Shown here piece by piece: positions 1 to 10,733 of a stretch of 48,845 nucleotides of DNA (position 1 is its first letter; each line of letters begins with the position of its first letter). The notes below the pieces were generated by a model. The model searched no databases. It was not told where the DNA came from and worked only from the letters and a program-made list of their open reading frames with translations. Made by a program: the position numbers and the translations under genes. The stretch lies in NCBI GenBank assembly GCA_943704425.1, contig CALSCP010000932.1, forward strand, positions 1 to 48,845, in the 5' to 3' direction. This DNA comes from Ministeria vibrans ATCC 50519. Its lineage: Eukaryota > Opisthokonta > Filasterea.

Positions 1-359
1 ACCCATCCATATATCTATCCTCATAATCTAACACACAGTCACGACAACAAGCACACCAGCCGCCCTACAGCCGACCCGCCCCGCCTGTGTACCACGGGAG
101 CGCCCCGCAGCCACCTGGACTTGCCGCCGCCGACCACCGATCCGATTGCCTCAACCACGACTTCGACTTTACACTCCTTGCCGACAGACACCTTCATGGT
201 GTCAGAGCCCTAAGCCTCCTCTGGGGGTATGGCGTACCATTGCGATTGCCTCACTGGATAGCGTCGACACAGCACTATGACCTGCCACTGTTCTCCCATG
301 TTACCTCTAGAGTTTCGGTCGAGTTTGCAAGGCGGTCTGGCTGTGTCTTCGCGTGGTGA
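1..359 (+). other. Possible 3' end of an upstream gene (unidentified)
   Basis: This stretch is GC-rich, like the exons of this window, and switches abruptly to AT-rich sequence after about position 360. Two frames stay open for long. Frame 1 is open from base 1 to a TAA at 211-213 and is rich in Pro, Thr and Ser. Frame 3 is open from about 27 to a TGA at 357-359. Either could be the last exon of a gene entering from the left. Neither peptide resembles a family I know, so no function is offered. The AT-rich stretch 360-602 that follows looks like 3' flank plus the promoter of the next gene. Confidence 0.25.
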
Positions 360-602
360 CTGTATCATATAAATGAGTTGTATTCTTCTTCTTCTATTTA
401 TTTTCCTAATTATTTACTTGATAAATATAATAATTTCTTCTTCTTAATAATTACATCATGTACATCTGTTCGCATTCTGTAGTTTGTCAAGTTGCGTTAT
501 CGCTTCTCTAGTATTGGTTAATTATAAGCCCCTTCCGGGGAACGTATTCTATGATATATATTAATGATCAACATTCTAATTTTCACTTTTATTCTCACAA
601 TC

Positions 603-1730
603 ATGTCAAAGCGAAAGCACGCGTCGCTACCGTGCGATGCAGAGGAGATCAGTGCCGACGACTACTACGCGAAGAGCAGCGAATTCCGCCTGTGGCTCGA
701 CGCCGAGCGCGACAAGCAGTTCTCTGCGCTCTCTCGCGACGACGCCACGAAGTACTTTGCCAAGTTCGTGCGCAGATGGAACGACGGGGCCCTGAAAGAC
801 ATGTACTACGTCGGCGTGAGTCCCACCGACCTGCTCTCCAAGCTGAACAAGGTTTGATTCGTCTTGTGTCTGTCGCGTCGTTTGTTTTCCGCTTGTCTGC
901 GAACCAGCCTCTGAACCACGCACACGCACACACGCACGCACACACACACACACACAGTGTCCCTTTTGACCAGATTTCTCTTCTTTTTTTTCGTTGACTG
1001 GATCTTCTCATCAGTCACTTTGTGTGTTGTTTAACACACTGTCTCTTGACAGAAATCCGCCTGGAAACACTCGAGCAAACTGAGTGCGGCCGAGCAGCAA
1101 AGCATGGACAGTGTTGCCAGTGCGGCCCACACCTCGTCGTCGTCCAAACGCTCCAAAGCGTCGTCGCATCAGCACCAGGAGCGTCATCGTGAGAGCGAGT
1201 CGGACCGCCGCGCTCGCAAAGAGACGGAACGCGAAGAACGCGATTACGAATCAAAGCGACGCGAACGCCACCGCAAAGAGCAACACCGTTCGCTCATGGA
1301 CGAAATGTGAGCGAAAAGACACACTCCTTATTATACGAGATATTCAATAATTATTTTGCCTCCTCTGCATAGTGCGCCTAAAGAGACCGGACGCGATGCA
1401 CTTATCGCCAAGAGAAGAGAAAAAGCAGCTAAAATTCACGGACGTGCACGAGAAGTCAGTTTAAAAAGGTCAAAATTCATTCCATTACATTGACTCTTTG
1501 CTGTGTAGGTCTCACCGGGAATAAGTGATCATGATTTGTACGGAGGAGGGAAAGATGACTCATCGCGACAACTGAGTCGGTTGAAGGAGAAGGCGCGAGA
1601 AAAAGAAAGCGCGCGCTCGGAACACGCGCGAACCGTACTGGCACGACACAATGAGAAGGAAGCACTGCGGATGGCGGAAATGAGGGCGCTGTTGGACGCA
1701 CGACTGGCACGCGAGGACAGTGCGAAATGA
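603..1730 (+). CDS. SCI1-like (style cell-cycle inhibitor 1-like) nuclear protein
   Basis: Four exons join in phase: 603-851, 1053-1306, 1373-1454 and 1509-1730, giving 268 residues. All introns are GT-AG. Residues about 17-90 carry the block known from plant SCI1 and its relatives: DDYYAKSSEF, then a W-L-x-x-E-R segment, then KYFAKFVRRWNDG and YYVGV. After it come a Ser/His-rich stretch, an Arg/Glu-rich charged helix (ESDRRARKETEREERDYE), a PKETGRDALIAKRREKA motif and a C-terminal coiled-coil-like helix. Such charged nuclear proteins have been linked to cell-cycle control in plants; the role here is inferred only from that. ATG 603 is preferred over the upstream in-frame ATG at 564 because conserved-type sequence begins soon after it and the upstream extension is only hydrophobic AT-rich codons. 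Confidence 0.7.
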
Positions 1731-2050
1731 CACAGAGATAGAGACAGAGACAGTGATTGTTGTACTAAGGAAACCCGATACAAAATGAATGATCCATTTG
1801 AATGGCCCTTCTGTTTGGAAATTTGAAAAGGAGAGTGTAAAGCAATTGAGAGAAATGATCGCCAGAACGCATTTGTGGCAGTAGAAATGGTTTGGCTGTG
1901 GTTGACAGTCAATCGACGACAACAAAAACATTATTGACACGACGCAAAACTGAAAACTTGTCTTTTTGTGTTTGTTTCTCAAGACTGAAATTTTTCTTGT
2001 TTTCATCATAAATTTAAGGACCAGATACACAAAAAACATTAAAAATAGAG
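1731..2050. other. Convergent 3' intergenic region
   Basis: AT-rich spacer between the stop of the SCI1-like gene (+) and the stop of RER1 (-). It holds the 3' UTRs of both genes. Open frames here on the minus strand have no coding-like composition. Nothing else was recognised. Confidence 0.6.
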
Positions 2051-3455
2051 TTAAGATTGGACAACTGCGCCTGAGTCTTCCTTTCCTTTGAATTTGGGCT
2101 TGCCCAGTGAGAGTGGCACATACCGATACTTGATCATATGCCTAAGGAATGAGGAAGAGAGTAAAATAATGAAGTATGAAAAATGTGTGGAAGGCAATAC
2201 GAAAACAAATGAGACACACTTTGTGTGCTAGAATACGAGGGGTGCGTAAGAAGCACGAGTGGAAGATCGATTGAAAGGGTTATAATAAAAAATAATTGGC
2301 CCTTACTTGATTTGTTTTTTCATCGTGATTGCAAAGAGCATAATGAAATAAACGACCAAAATGGGCCAAAAGACAGGAACATCAAAGACAGAGAAAAAGG
2401 TACAAAACAAAGCAATCAGAGTCGCATAGGTAATGCCAAGCCTAAAAAGAAAAGAGGGTGTAATTAGGGATACGGTGAGCGTGTTGGCGTTGGTGTAATT
2501 GCCTCTACGATGTGCTCTTGTTAAGGTTAGGGTTACACTTATGGGAATTCAATTGTCATTAGCGTTAGGAATGCACGTCATGTCGTTTGGGGGTTAGGTA
2601 TCAAATTGAAAATGGCACATGTTGAAACAAAGCTTTGTCATACCAAAACTTGAATTCGGGCAATCGTCGAATGAACGGTTTATACTGAAACAAAATAGAA
2701 AAATACACCAATGAGACATATAAAAAAAACATAGCATGGCTTGTTCTTACCTCATCACCACTTTTGGTGGGCAGTTGTAAACCATCGTCATCCGGAGTCT
2801 AAAAAGTCAATGAACTTAGACGCTCTCACGCTCGCTCTATCTTTGCAAAAGTATATACATCTGAATCATTGGAGAGTGCCGGATCGACTTTTGGGGTGAG
2901 GAAGAGAATGAGCTGGTTGAGGAGATAGATGCCCAATGCATAGGTGACAATGTAGAACCCTTCGACCATGTAGACGCGGAAGGCGTACAAGTCCATCACG
3001 ACGAAGGTTAAGAACCAGCGAAGGTACGTGCGAGGCGTCAGGTCGTCCAAGATCTTTTGGTGTCGCTGTACATGTGTGCGTGGGGGTGTGGGTGTGGGTG
3101 TGGGTGTGGAAGTGGGCCGAGTGTTAGCCTTGTGTGAGCGGATAATAAGATATTACCATTCTGAGTGACTGAAAAATCATTGACACTTTGGATGCTAAAA
3201 CAAATACAACAATCGAGTGGTGTCAGTGGGAACGAGGTGTCTCGGCACAGCACAGAGGCGATAGCACGGCGCGCCGCGAGCAGCAACGGCGTCGAGAGAG
3301 ACGGGAAAGCGAAAAAAGCAAGAACGCGTCGCCACACACACTCTGCGGGCCCAAGGAGTCCTCTCCAACGCACCACCCGAGAGTAATCTCAACCACACAG
3401 GCTAGCTTACGTGTTTCAAGCGGCGCGGCGCCTCCAGCGTGCGTTGAGCCATCAT
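2051..3455 (-). CDS. RER1: RER1, ER retention/retrieval receptor
   Basis: Seven exons (3411-3455, 3157-3168, 2859-3065, 2751-2798, 2629-2684, 2307-2441, 2051-2141) join in phase to 197 residues, the normal RER1 length. Rer1 is a four-span Golgi membrane protein that returns escaped ER membrane proteins via COPI. Visible hallmarks are LRWFLTFVVMDLYAFRVY, then GFYIVTYALGIYLLN (first hydrophobic pair), VDPAL, KPFIRRLPEFKFWYD, FSVFDVPVFWPIL (second pair), and a basic tail KKQIKHMIKYRYVPLSLGK. The second exon is only 12 nt (SLRM); it is needed to keep phase between the first exon and RHQKILDDL. Two adjacent ATGs (3455 and 3452) could start the protein. The N-terminal exon is the least certain part. 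It diverges from the fucosyltransferase gene across about 530 bp. Confidence 0.9.
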
Positions 3456-3983
3456 CTAACGGAATCACGAAAAAGCACAGAAAAAGATCAGGAGAGAAAT
3501 ACACTTTGCTTGCATCCAACGTCCCACGTGGCCTTACCAGGAAGCATGGCGAAAATGTCGGCAAATGAGGACGAAAATTTGTGTAAATAACTCAAACTGT
3601 TGACTGAAAGTGTAATGTGGCGGTTCAGATTGAGTTAACCAAGTTTGGATGAATATCATCAACAATCGTATTATAAGCGTATCTGTGCCTAGTGTGGGTA
3701 TATGCGTGCTCTATCTTCTTGGTGGGCTAGGGCTAGCATATGACGAAAGCATTGTATTACTCTGCGATTACTCATTATGGTATACGTTCACTGTAATCAC
3801 TTCACTTGATTTATTCCTATTATGCGTTTGCTCTTAATAGAAACATCTCTTTTCTGAGTCTTCACATCTTAACGAACCGATCTCTTGCTTGGCACGCTGA
3901 GGTATTCCTGAGTACAGCGATCACAGGGCGGTTCGGCGGGTGTGCGTTGGGCTGAGTGGGCTCTCGTGAATACTCATTTCATT
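3456..3983. other. Divergent intergenic region (RER1 / fucosyltransferase)
   Basis: AT-rich spacer between the 5' end of RER1 (-) and the likely start of the fucosyltransferase (+), so it should hold both promoters. A small open frame at 3649-3837 (62 codons) is hydrophobic and AT-rich and resembles nothing known. No clear promoter element was identified. Confidence 0.5.
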
Positions 3984-5245
3984 ATGGTCTCTCAACGCGT
4001 GATTGCCTCGGCCGTCACGCTCACCGTCCTTGTCGGCGCAGCTTCATTGGTGTACATCTGGCAAAGGGCGGCTGTGCCCCTTCAAACTGCGGTGAGGGAA
4101 GATTTCGTCGCAATTCCCTCTCTTGCTCTTACCGCCACAACCACGCCAACCATCTGCTTCGTTGGCGCACGGCGGGCCGACAGCGTCCTTCGTAGCGGCT
4201 GTCGCACGACCCGCTTTGCGCCAGCAAGACATCCGCCGCAGCGCTGCGACGCATTCTACTACGTTCACTTGAAGACACAGTCGCACACCATCGACTCAAT
4301 GGTGAGTCGCTCAACATACCCGACCGCACCCTTCATCATGGGCATGTTTGAGTCACCTGCTCCGGACCGTGATGCGTACTCGTACCGGCTCAAGGGCCCG
4401 CACTGGTCCCGTCTTCATCCGCTCTGGACCTACACCTACCGCCACGACTCAACACTCCCCGACAGCAGCCGTACACGGGTGCCGTGATCTGGAACAACCC
4501 CACTTGGTCACCTCAGCCGAAGCGTGAAGGTCATTTTATGATGCACGCTGTGAGCAACATTTACGCGCGGCGACGCATTGTACTTCTCCGCAAGCTCATT
4601 GCGGCTCTCCCCGCCCCTCTCCGGACACATGTGCATGGATACGGGAAATTCATGGGCGATCATCGCAATAGAACACTTTCCGGGTATGTAACAGTGCACA
4701 AGACACACCTTGTCTTACATTGTGTGTTTGTTTTTCGCTTTTTTTTTAGTCTCAACTCTCTCACACCTATTGCGCGTTCGTACAAGTTTGTATTTGCCTT
4801 TGAAAACTCCGCCTGCTTCGACTATATCACGGAGAAATATTGGCGCGCTATTGGGGCGGAAAGTATACCGGTGGTCTTTGGGGGACACACAAACTACTCG
4901 CGAGTACTCCCGCTTAACAATGGCCAGCCGACGGCGCTTCTTCTGAGCGACTTTGACTATAACATGACTGCACTTGTGGAGCACATGTTGTACCTCGATA
5001 GCAACGAGACTGCCTACAATGCATATTTGTTGTGGCGTCGTCTTCCTCCATCCCAGCTCAACCCTCTCTTTGTGGAGCTTATGCAACAGAAGGAAGGGTC
5101 TCTCGACCACGCGTGTCGCATTCTTCAAGGACACAGCCCTCTTCCCGTGCCCGTTGTCGATGTTGAGCGGTGGTGGAATAGTGGGGTCACAGAGGACCAG
5201 CCCGCATGTGTCCCCATGAAGGCCCCCGCTCCGAACATTGCGTAG
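3984..5245 (+). CDS. Alpha-1,3-fucosyltransferase-like (GT10) with internal frame break
   Basis: Glycosyltransferase family 10 enzymes transfer fucose from GDP-fucose to glycans in the Golgi. From ATG 3984 a short cytoplasmic tail is followed by a hydrophobic segment (VIASAVTLTVLVGAASLVYIW), the type II membrane anchor. The acceptor-side region has FIMGMFESP and WTYTYRHDS, matching the family's TYRxDSD block. The donor-binding block is unmistakable: YKFVFAFENSACFDYITEKYW, ending in PVVFGG. A 66-nt intron spans 4684-4749 (SG joined to LNSLTP). Between TYRHDSTLP (frame ending 4487) and PYTGAVIWNN (frame open from about 4469) the reading frame changes. This is either a one-base frameshift near 4455-4470 or a 38-nt intron at 4479-4516. 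Stop TAG is at 5243; an AATAAA lies at 5291. Confidence 0.82.
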
Positions 5246-5396
5246 AAGAAGAAGAAGTTGTATTTATTATAGTGTATATAAAATTTACAAAATAAATGGA
5301 TCGAGACTGGGAGGGAGGGGTGTTTATTCTCTACTTTTTACCGCTCAATCAAATCGAATTTGTCTCATTCAATGGAATCCAAAGATGTATTCAAAA

Positions 5397-6712
5397 TCAG
5401 TCTTCCAACCAACGCGCAATGTGATCATTCACAAACACATTGTTAGGGTCCATTTCACTGCGTACCATAGCAAACTCATCCCCTAAAAAAATTATTATTA
5501 TTTTAGTCTAGTCAAGTACGAATGTCGGGAAAAGGCACGAGCGTACATTGGCAGCCAATCCAAGCGTTTCAAGGAATAAAAAACAAATTCCAATTGCAAT
5601 TGAACATCGCCACACACGCACACACAGAAAGCATAATACGCACATACACACAATCATACTCACATGCGCACACACACACAATCATATACATGCACACCCT
5701 CAATCACACGCGCCCTCCCTCTGCACTTACACTTTGGATAGAGCGCCCTAAAGCGTGCACCCCGGACGTCAAACATCTTCCCCAAGTGCGGTCGACCCCC
5801 CAGCGCAATGGCCGTCTCCTGCAACATCCCAAAAAAGTCGGCAAGTACTGTTGGACGCGAGTGGAACTGCAGTCCCGTAGCATAACACGCAGTCCGCCCG
5901 TAACTCCCCGATAGCGCAAATGAGTCGCTCGCGGTGAACCGCAGCTCAATCAAATGCAAAATCGGTTCATTTTGAGACACCCACTCGTAAATCTGAAGAA
6001 AAGAAAAAACACAGTATGAAACAACAGAGCGAGAGAAAAATCAAAAGAAAGTGATGAAAAATGATACATGAACTCAGAGAGAGAGAGAAACAAGAGAGAA
6101 ACAAAGTAATGGAGAGAGGAGAGGAGAGAGGACTAGTAAAACAAATACCTTTGTCATATACTCTGCACAGTTCTCAATGGGCACTGCAAATTCCGTCTCA
6201 GCGTGACTATCATACATTACATGATCAGTACTTTCTTATACAAAAATTATAACTAATATCTCACAAAGTGGTGATTTTGTGTGACTCTCAGTGTGTGGAT
6301 GATCTCTTACGCCATAATATGCAATGGAATCGTCAGTGCGTCGCGAGAACGAGCGATGCGGTCCACACTCCCCAATCTACCAATCACGACAGTCAGAATC
6401 ATGATAATTGTCCCATGAGTGCACACGAGAAATCGCACACAATCGAATAATATAATACTTATTATTATAAGTAATCAATATCCATATCACAGAGTACAAC
6501 CCCCCCACTTTTGTACAATCTATTCACACCGTCAGACCGTCATATTTGTGATTGACTTACGCTCCTCCTTTCATTAGCTGTTGCAAAATCCTGAAGAAAA
6601 ACAAACACAAAAGTCGATTGAATGAGATCCTTCATATCCATTCAAATCGTTACCATTTGGCTGATTCTGGAAAGTAATCACCAAACTGCTGAATAAGCTC
6701 AACACAATAAGC
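5397..6712 (-). CDS. Sugar-1,4-lactone oxidase family (ALO/gulonolactone oxidase), C-terminal part only
   Basis: Six exons (6654-6712, 6561-6590, 6311-6376, 6149-6206, 5731-5992, 5397-5482) join in phase to 186 residues. They form the C-terminal catalytic domain of VAO-type FAD lactone oxidases, which make ascorbate or its analogues. Marks are ETEFAVPIENCAEYM, GGRPHLGKMF, RALYPKWDEF and MDPNNVFVND near the end. The family motif HWGK reads HLGK here. The N-terminal FAD-binding half (about 250 residues) should lie at higher coordinates, but that side is taken by a C20 tract and a PGS1 fragment on the other strand. The first visible acceptor (TTAG at 6713-6716) directly follows 20 G on the sense strand instead of a pyrimidine tract. 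The copy here is therefore truncated, or the assembly is joined wrongly. Confidence 0.85.
6055..6130. repeat. Intronic GA-rich / CTCTCTAT-type minisatellite
   Basis: Runs of GAGAGAGAGAAACAAGAGAG and AAACAAAGTAATGGAGAGAG lie in an intron of the lactone oxidase gene. On the sense (minus) strand they read as CT-rich units with the core TTACTTTGTTT. Related units occur in introns of other genes in this window. Confidence 0.7.
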
Positions 6713-6716
6713 CTAA

Positions 6717-6736
6717 CCCCCCCCCCCCCCCCCCCC
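6717..6736. repeat. C20 homopolymer between two 5'-truncated genes
   Basis: Twenty consecutive C bases. On the minus side the first visible exon of the lactone oxidase starts 4 bases away; on the plus side the first visible exon of PGS1 starts 50 bases away. Both genes lack their 5' halves at this point, so the tract is a likely assembly joint or breakpoint. The opposite strand is G20 and could form a G-quadruplex. Confidence 0.95.
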
Positions 6737-6786
6737 TCCTCTCTCACTAATGACTCCTTTTATAATACTGACGCATGGTTGTTTAG

Positions 6787-7368
6787 ATGGGATCGTTTGG
6801 AATTGACGACGATCACCGCATGACACACGCGCTACTGCGCGAGACGACTGCGCCCGTGGCTATGTGCACGGGCTACTGCAATTTGACGGATGAGTATGCG
6901 GAGGCGCTGGTGCGCGAGAACACCGCACCAGCGGTGGATGTCGTTGCGGCCGGTCCCCTTGCCAATGGGTTCTTTGGAGCGGCTGGAATCAAGGGCTATG
7001 TGCCCGTCGTGTATCGGTATGCACTGCAACGCATGTGGGAGCGTATTGGACGCGCACAACAGCATGCACGGGTGCATCTGTGGGAGTGGGAGCGCTACGG
7101 ATGGACATTTCATGCGAAGGGACTGTGGGCCGACGACTCTACCGTCACAACGACCCTCATTGGTTCGCCCAACTTTGGCTGTCGCTCAGCCTTTCGTGAC
7201 TTTGAGCTTCAGTTTGCCCTGTGCAGTGCACACACGACGACGCGCGCACAACTGCTGACGGAACGCGATCGTCTGATGGCACGTGCAGAGCGGTTTCATC
7301 CCCCAGCGGACGCACACGTCCCTCTCATTGTGCGTCTTGCCTATCGCTATGCTCGTAACTACTTTTGA
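6787..7368 (+). CDS. PGS1: PGS1, phosphatidylglycerophosphate synthase, C-terminal part only
   Basis: PGS1 condenses CDP-diacylglycerol with glycerol-3-phosphate in mitochondria, the committed step to cardiolipin. This exon encodes 193 residues matching the C-terminal half of the PLD-superfamily enzyme: TGYCNLTDEYAEAL, then NGFFGAAGIKGYVP, then the second HKD motif GWTFHAKGLW followed by TTTLIGSPNFGCRS, and a typical end RYARNYF. The first HKD motif and the N-terminus are absent. An AG at 6785-6786 acts as splice acceptor, so 6787 is an exon edge and not the true start. Upstream sequence on this strand is the antisense of the lactone oxidase and has no PGS1 coding. A polypyrimidine stretch precedes the acceptor. 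Confidence 0.9.
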   Translation: MGSFGIDDDHRMTHALLRETTAPVAMCTGYCNLTDEYAEALVRENTAPAVDVVAAGPLANGFFGAAGIKGYVPVVYRYALQRMWERIGRAQQHARVHLWEWERYGWTFHAKGLWADDSTVTTTLIGSPNFGCRSAFRDFELQFALCSAHTTTRAQLLTERDRLMARAERFHPPADAHVPLIVRLAYRYARNYF

Positions 7369-7474
7369 GACGACGAATGTCCCTTTCGATATTTCGGCAG
7401 GGAGGAATATAATATTGTGTAATTTTTTTACTGGTACTGCAAAGATCTCAAGAAGAAGGGGGAAAATGTGATAG

Positions 7475-9004
7475 CTACGTTTCGGAATGATCAGTCACGT
7501 CGTGATTGATGTCATAGAGGCTCTCGTGGGCCAGTGCATCCGCCCACTCGTGCTCCACGACAATGACGTCATGGGCAATGGCAATGTGGTACGATGGGGT
7601 GCGTGGCAGGAAGGCCTTGCTTAGGAACAGCCCGCCTGCGTGCGACTCGGCGTGCATGCGTGCGTGCGTGCGCAGTGCCTCATCCGCGGCACTATCCACC
7701 TAACAATGCGCACGAAAATTGACAAACAATTATTGATGAAGTGAGTGGGATGAAGCACACACAAACATATTAGTTTCTCTCTCCCTCTATCGCGTTCTAT
7801 CCTTTGATTCTCACATCACTTTGTTTCTTTCTACCATTTGTGTGTGTGTGTGTGTGTCTCTCTCTCTATCCCTTTGTTTTGTTTCTCTATCACTCTGACT
7901 TTTTGTCTCTCTCTCTATAACTTTGTTTCTCTCTCTCCCTCATTTCTCTCACTATCGAATCTTTATCTTACTTCGTCTTCTTCCGGGTCCTCTCCCCCAA
8001 TCTCCTCCATTGCTTCGTGTAGCAGCTGCGTCATAATGCGTTGGTAAATGGTATACTTTTTCAGCTCAAACTCAAAGTAGTCCCCTAAAGAGAAAAGGAA
8101 AACTTCATATCGTTTTACATGCGAGTTAAAACGAACCTTGAAGATTGTAGTTGATTTCCTGTTGCTTAGAGCGGCTTTGTGAGAAAGTCTAAACAAAAAG
8201 GATGAGCGTTGAATTTCGGTGTCTCTCGTGCCGTACCTTTGTATGTTGACTGAGCTTCTTCGCAAACTCATCGCACATTGCACTGTGATGCTCGACCTGC
8301 TCAACCTAAAAAGAAAAGGATAAGGTGAATGACTGTGAGTGATTAAGATATGCGCATGTGTGAGGGTACTTCGTTGAGGCGGGTGCGACTGCTGGGCTGA
8401 AGAGGACGATTGAAGACGTGCTGGCTGCCCATGGGCGCAGGCAATGGGGGTGCTGACTGCTGCGCCGCGAGCTGGTTGATGCTCCCCAACCACGCACGCA
8501 TCTCGTGTGCACTGAATTGCATTAGTAAATTGGGCTGGTGTGTCGATAGATTTTTTGTTCGTACTTTCTTGCTTGGAAGAGATACTCTTGATACCGATTG
8601 GTAGTGACGCGAAACACATTTTCACGCTTCTCGTACCACGACGCAACCTACACATATAAAAAAAGAACAAAAGAACAAATGATTGAGTCTGCGACGCGAA
8701 AAGTGACACACACACACACATGCAGAAAGAAATAGTGTGTGAGTAGGTGTATGTTGTGTCACTCACCTCTGCAACCGCGTGACGCAGAGTGACGCGGAGA
8801 CCAATCACCTCGTGCTGCAAACACACAAACACACGCACACACCAATGAGTGTCAGTTGTTCCTCTCATCACTCTTCTTGTTTGATTGTCAATTACTTTGC
8901 GATGAAGCGGGTCTTTGACGCGCGGGTCGTGCGCGAGAAACAAGCACGATCCGATGAGCATTGCGTGTCGCGAGTGCCACCGTCGATTCTACGCCATTCC
9001 ACTG

Positions 9005-9071
<67 letters not shown>

Positions 9072-9367
9072 TACTTATATAATACACCACACACATACAG
9101 ACAAACATAGCCTCTCTTTCTATCACTCTGTTTCTCTCTCTCTATCACTCTGTTTCTCTCTCTATCACTCTGCTTCTCTCTCTCTATCACTCTGTTTCTC
9201 TCTCTCTATCACTTTGTTTCTCTCTCTCTATCACTCTGTTTCTCTCTCTCTATCACTCTGTTTCTCTCTCTCTATCACTCTGTTTCTCTCTCTCTATCAC
9301 TCTGTTTCTCTCTCTATCACTTTGTTTCTCTCTCTCTATCACTTTGTTTCTTTCTCCCTCCCTCCTC

Positions 9368-9457
<90 letters not shown>

Positions 9458-10532
9458 GTTCTGGTGGTCATACTGCTGGATATACCTTTGCGCGCTTCAA
9501 GTTGGAGTCAACGAGACGCTTCATAATGAGAACCCCTTCGCGTGTCACCTCCTGCTCTCCCTCATCATCCTGATGCATTGCACTCAGCGACAACTGCACC
9601 TCAGATTTCATGTTCTACACGTACAGATGTATCCAGACAACAAATCATAAATCGTTCTCTGACTGGCGTCGCATCGACTGAACCCCCGTCCCTCTCTGCC
9701 TTACCCCTCCTTCGCTGAGACGGTGCTGTGGCGGCTCATTGATACGCTTCTGTTCTGTCTCGTCTTGTGGCATCCAAATCTCCGTTCGTTTCACATCCGC
9801 ATACAACTCCTACAACAGTCCGGCCATCCGTGAAAAGGGGGCACGGGTGCACTCGGGGGGATACCTTGAGAAACTGCGTGTCGATGGCCGCACCGCCATC
9901 GAGTTCGCGACAGTTTGTGATGAAGCTCTTCACCGACATCTTCTTTTCGACGTTCTGGTTGTGCAAGTCGGTGTTGAGCAGCACCAAGGCAAACGTCAGC
10001 CCGTACACGGCCAGGGGAGACGCAAAGGCAGTGGGATTCTGCGCGTGGTAGTGGTCTGCGAATGCGTCGAGAATGCGTCCTTTCTCCTGAGTCTCCCCTG
10101 CAACAAAAAAAGGGCCCGCCGCAATCAAATGGGTGCTGAAACAGCCACAGGCGCATGGATACCTTTGAATGTGAACGCGCCCATGAGTTCGCGAAGGGAC
10201 TGGAGCAGCTTCTTGCCCTTAAAATCCCAATGCGACATGTACGCCTTGAGCGTCTGCTGCGAATGCTCGTCGCTACCAAAATCAACACAGAGAGCGGGTG
10301 TGGGTGAATAGAGGGAGGCGGAGGGGGTGGAGGGGGGCAAAGGGAAGCTAGTGGGGGACGTGGAGCATGCAGGTGGGGCGGCGGGAGGAGGCAGAGAGAG
10401 CCAATGAATGACATACGTTCCGATGAGCTGTTCGCAAATGGTTTCGTGTGTATGGCCATCTTCTTTGGCATGCAGCTTCTTGGCAAGTTCCGCAGCAGTC
10501 TCAGCTGTCGACGATGATCCCGAACCAGTCAT
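7475..10532 (-). CDS. Sec7-PH domain Arf guanine-nucleotide exchange factor (EFA6-like)
   Basis: Thirteen exons join in phase: 10417-10532, 10163-10272, 9865-10097, 9705-9809, 9486-9614, 8896-8988, 8767-8814, 8565-8647, 8370-8511, 8237-8305, 8137-8188, 7972-8084, 7475-7699. The product is 505 residues. The Sec7 domain (about residues 25-175) activates Arf GTPases: LKAYMSHWDFKGKK, then GETQEKGRILDAFADHY with the glutamic-finger Glu at about 77, then LLNTDLHNQNV. A PH domain follows (about 205-325): EGVLIMKRL, RRWHSRHAMLIGSCLFL, LRVTLRHAVAEV, NVFRVTTNRYQEYLFQA, MRAWLGSINQ. The combination and the spacing resemble EFA6/PSD proteins. The tail is helical and acidic. ATG 10532 is chosen because it is the first ATG in frame before Sec7. 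The neighbouring sialidase on the same strand ends 201 bp upstream. Confidence 0.88.
7845..7965. repeat. Intronic CT-rich minisatellite
   Basis: A (TG)n run is followed by degenerate units such as TCTCTATCACTCTGAC and CTCTATAACTTTGTTTCTC in the last intron of the Arf exchange factor. The units match the dispersed CTCTCTATCACTTTGTTT family seen elsewhere in the window. Relative to this gene the strand is antisense. Confidence 0.75.
9005..9454. repeat. Compound microsatellite/minisatellite: (CA)n, CTCTCTATCACTCTGTTT units, (CT)n
   Basis: The intron between exons 5 and 6 of the Arf exchange factor holds about 64 bp of (CA)n, then roughly ten tandem copies of a 16-22-bp unit with core TCTATCACTCTGTTTCTCTC, then about 85 bp of (CT)n ending at 9454. 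Long open frames across it are only low-complexity translation. Confidence 0.95.
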
Positions 10533-10733
10533 CGATTGCGCTACAGCACTGAATGTTCTCAAAAAATATGAAAACTTTCAAAAATGAGACCAGAGAGAGT
10601 CAGAGTCGCACAGTACTACTAAAAGTTAATCGATTTTTTTAACGGTGCCAAAACCAAAATAATTGATATAGTAATTCTGAACCCATTGTCCAGTCCCATT
10701 CCACAGGTAGTGAGTACCCTTCATGATTTGACG

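Noticed and set aside
7963-8961. 332-codon continuous minus-strand ORF
   Set aside because: It reads through introns of the Arf exchange factor; only phase-matched pieces fit the PH domain.
8779-9573. 264-codon plus-strand ORF of His/Thr and Ser/Leu repeats
   Set aside because: Pure translation of (CA)n and (CT)n microsatellites in an intron.
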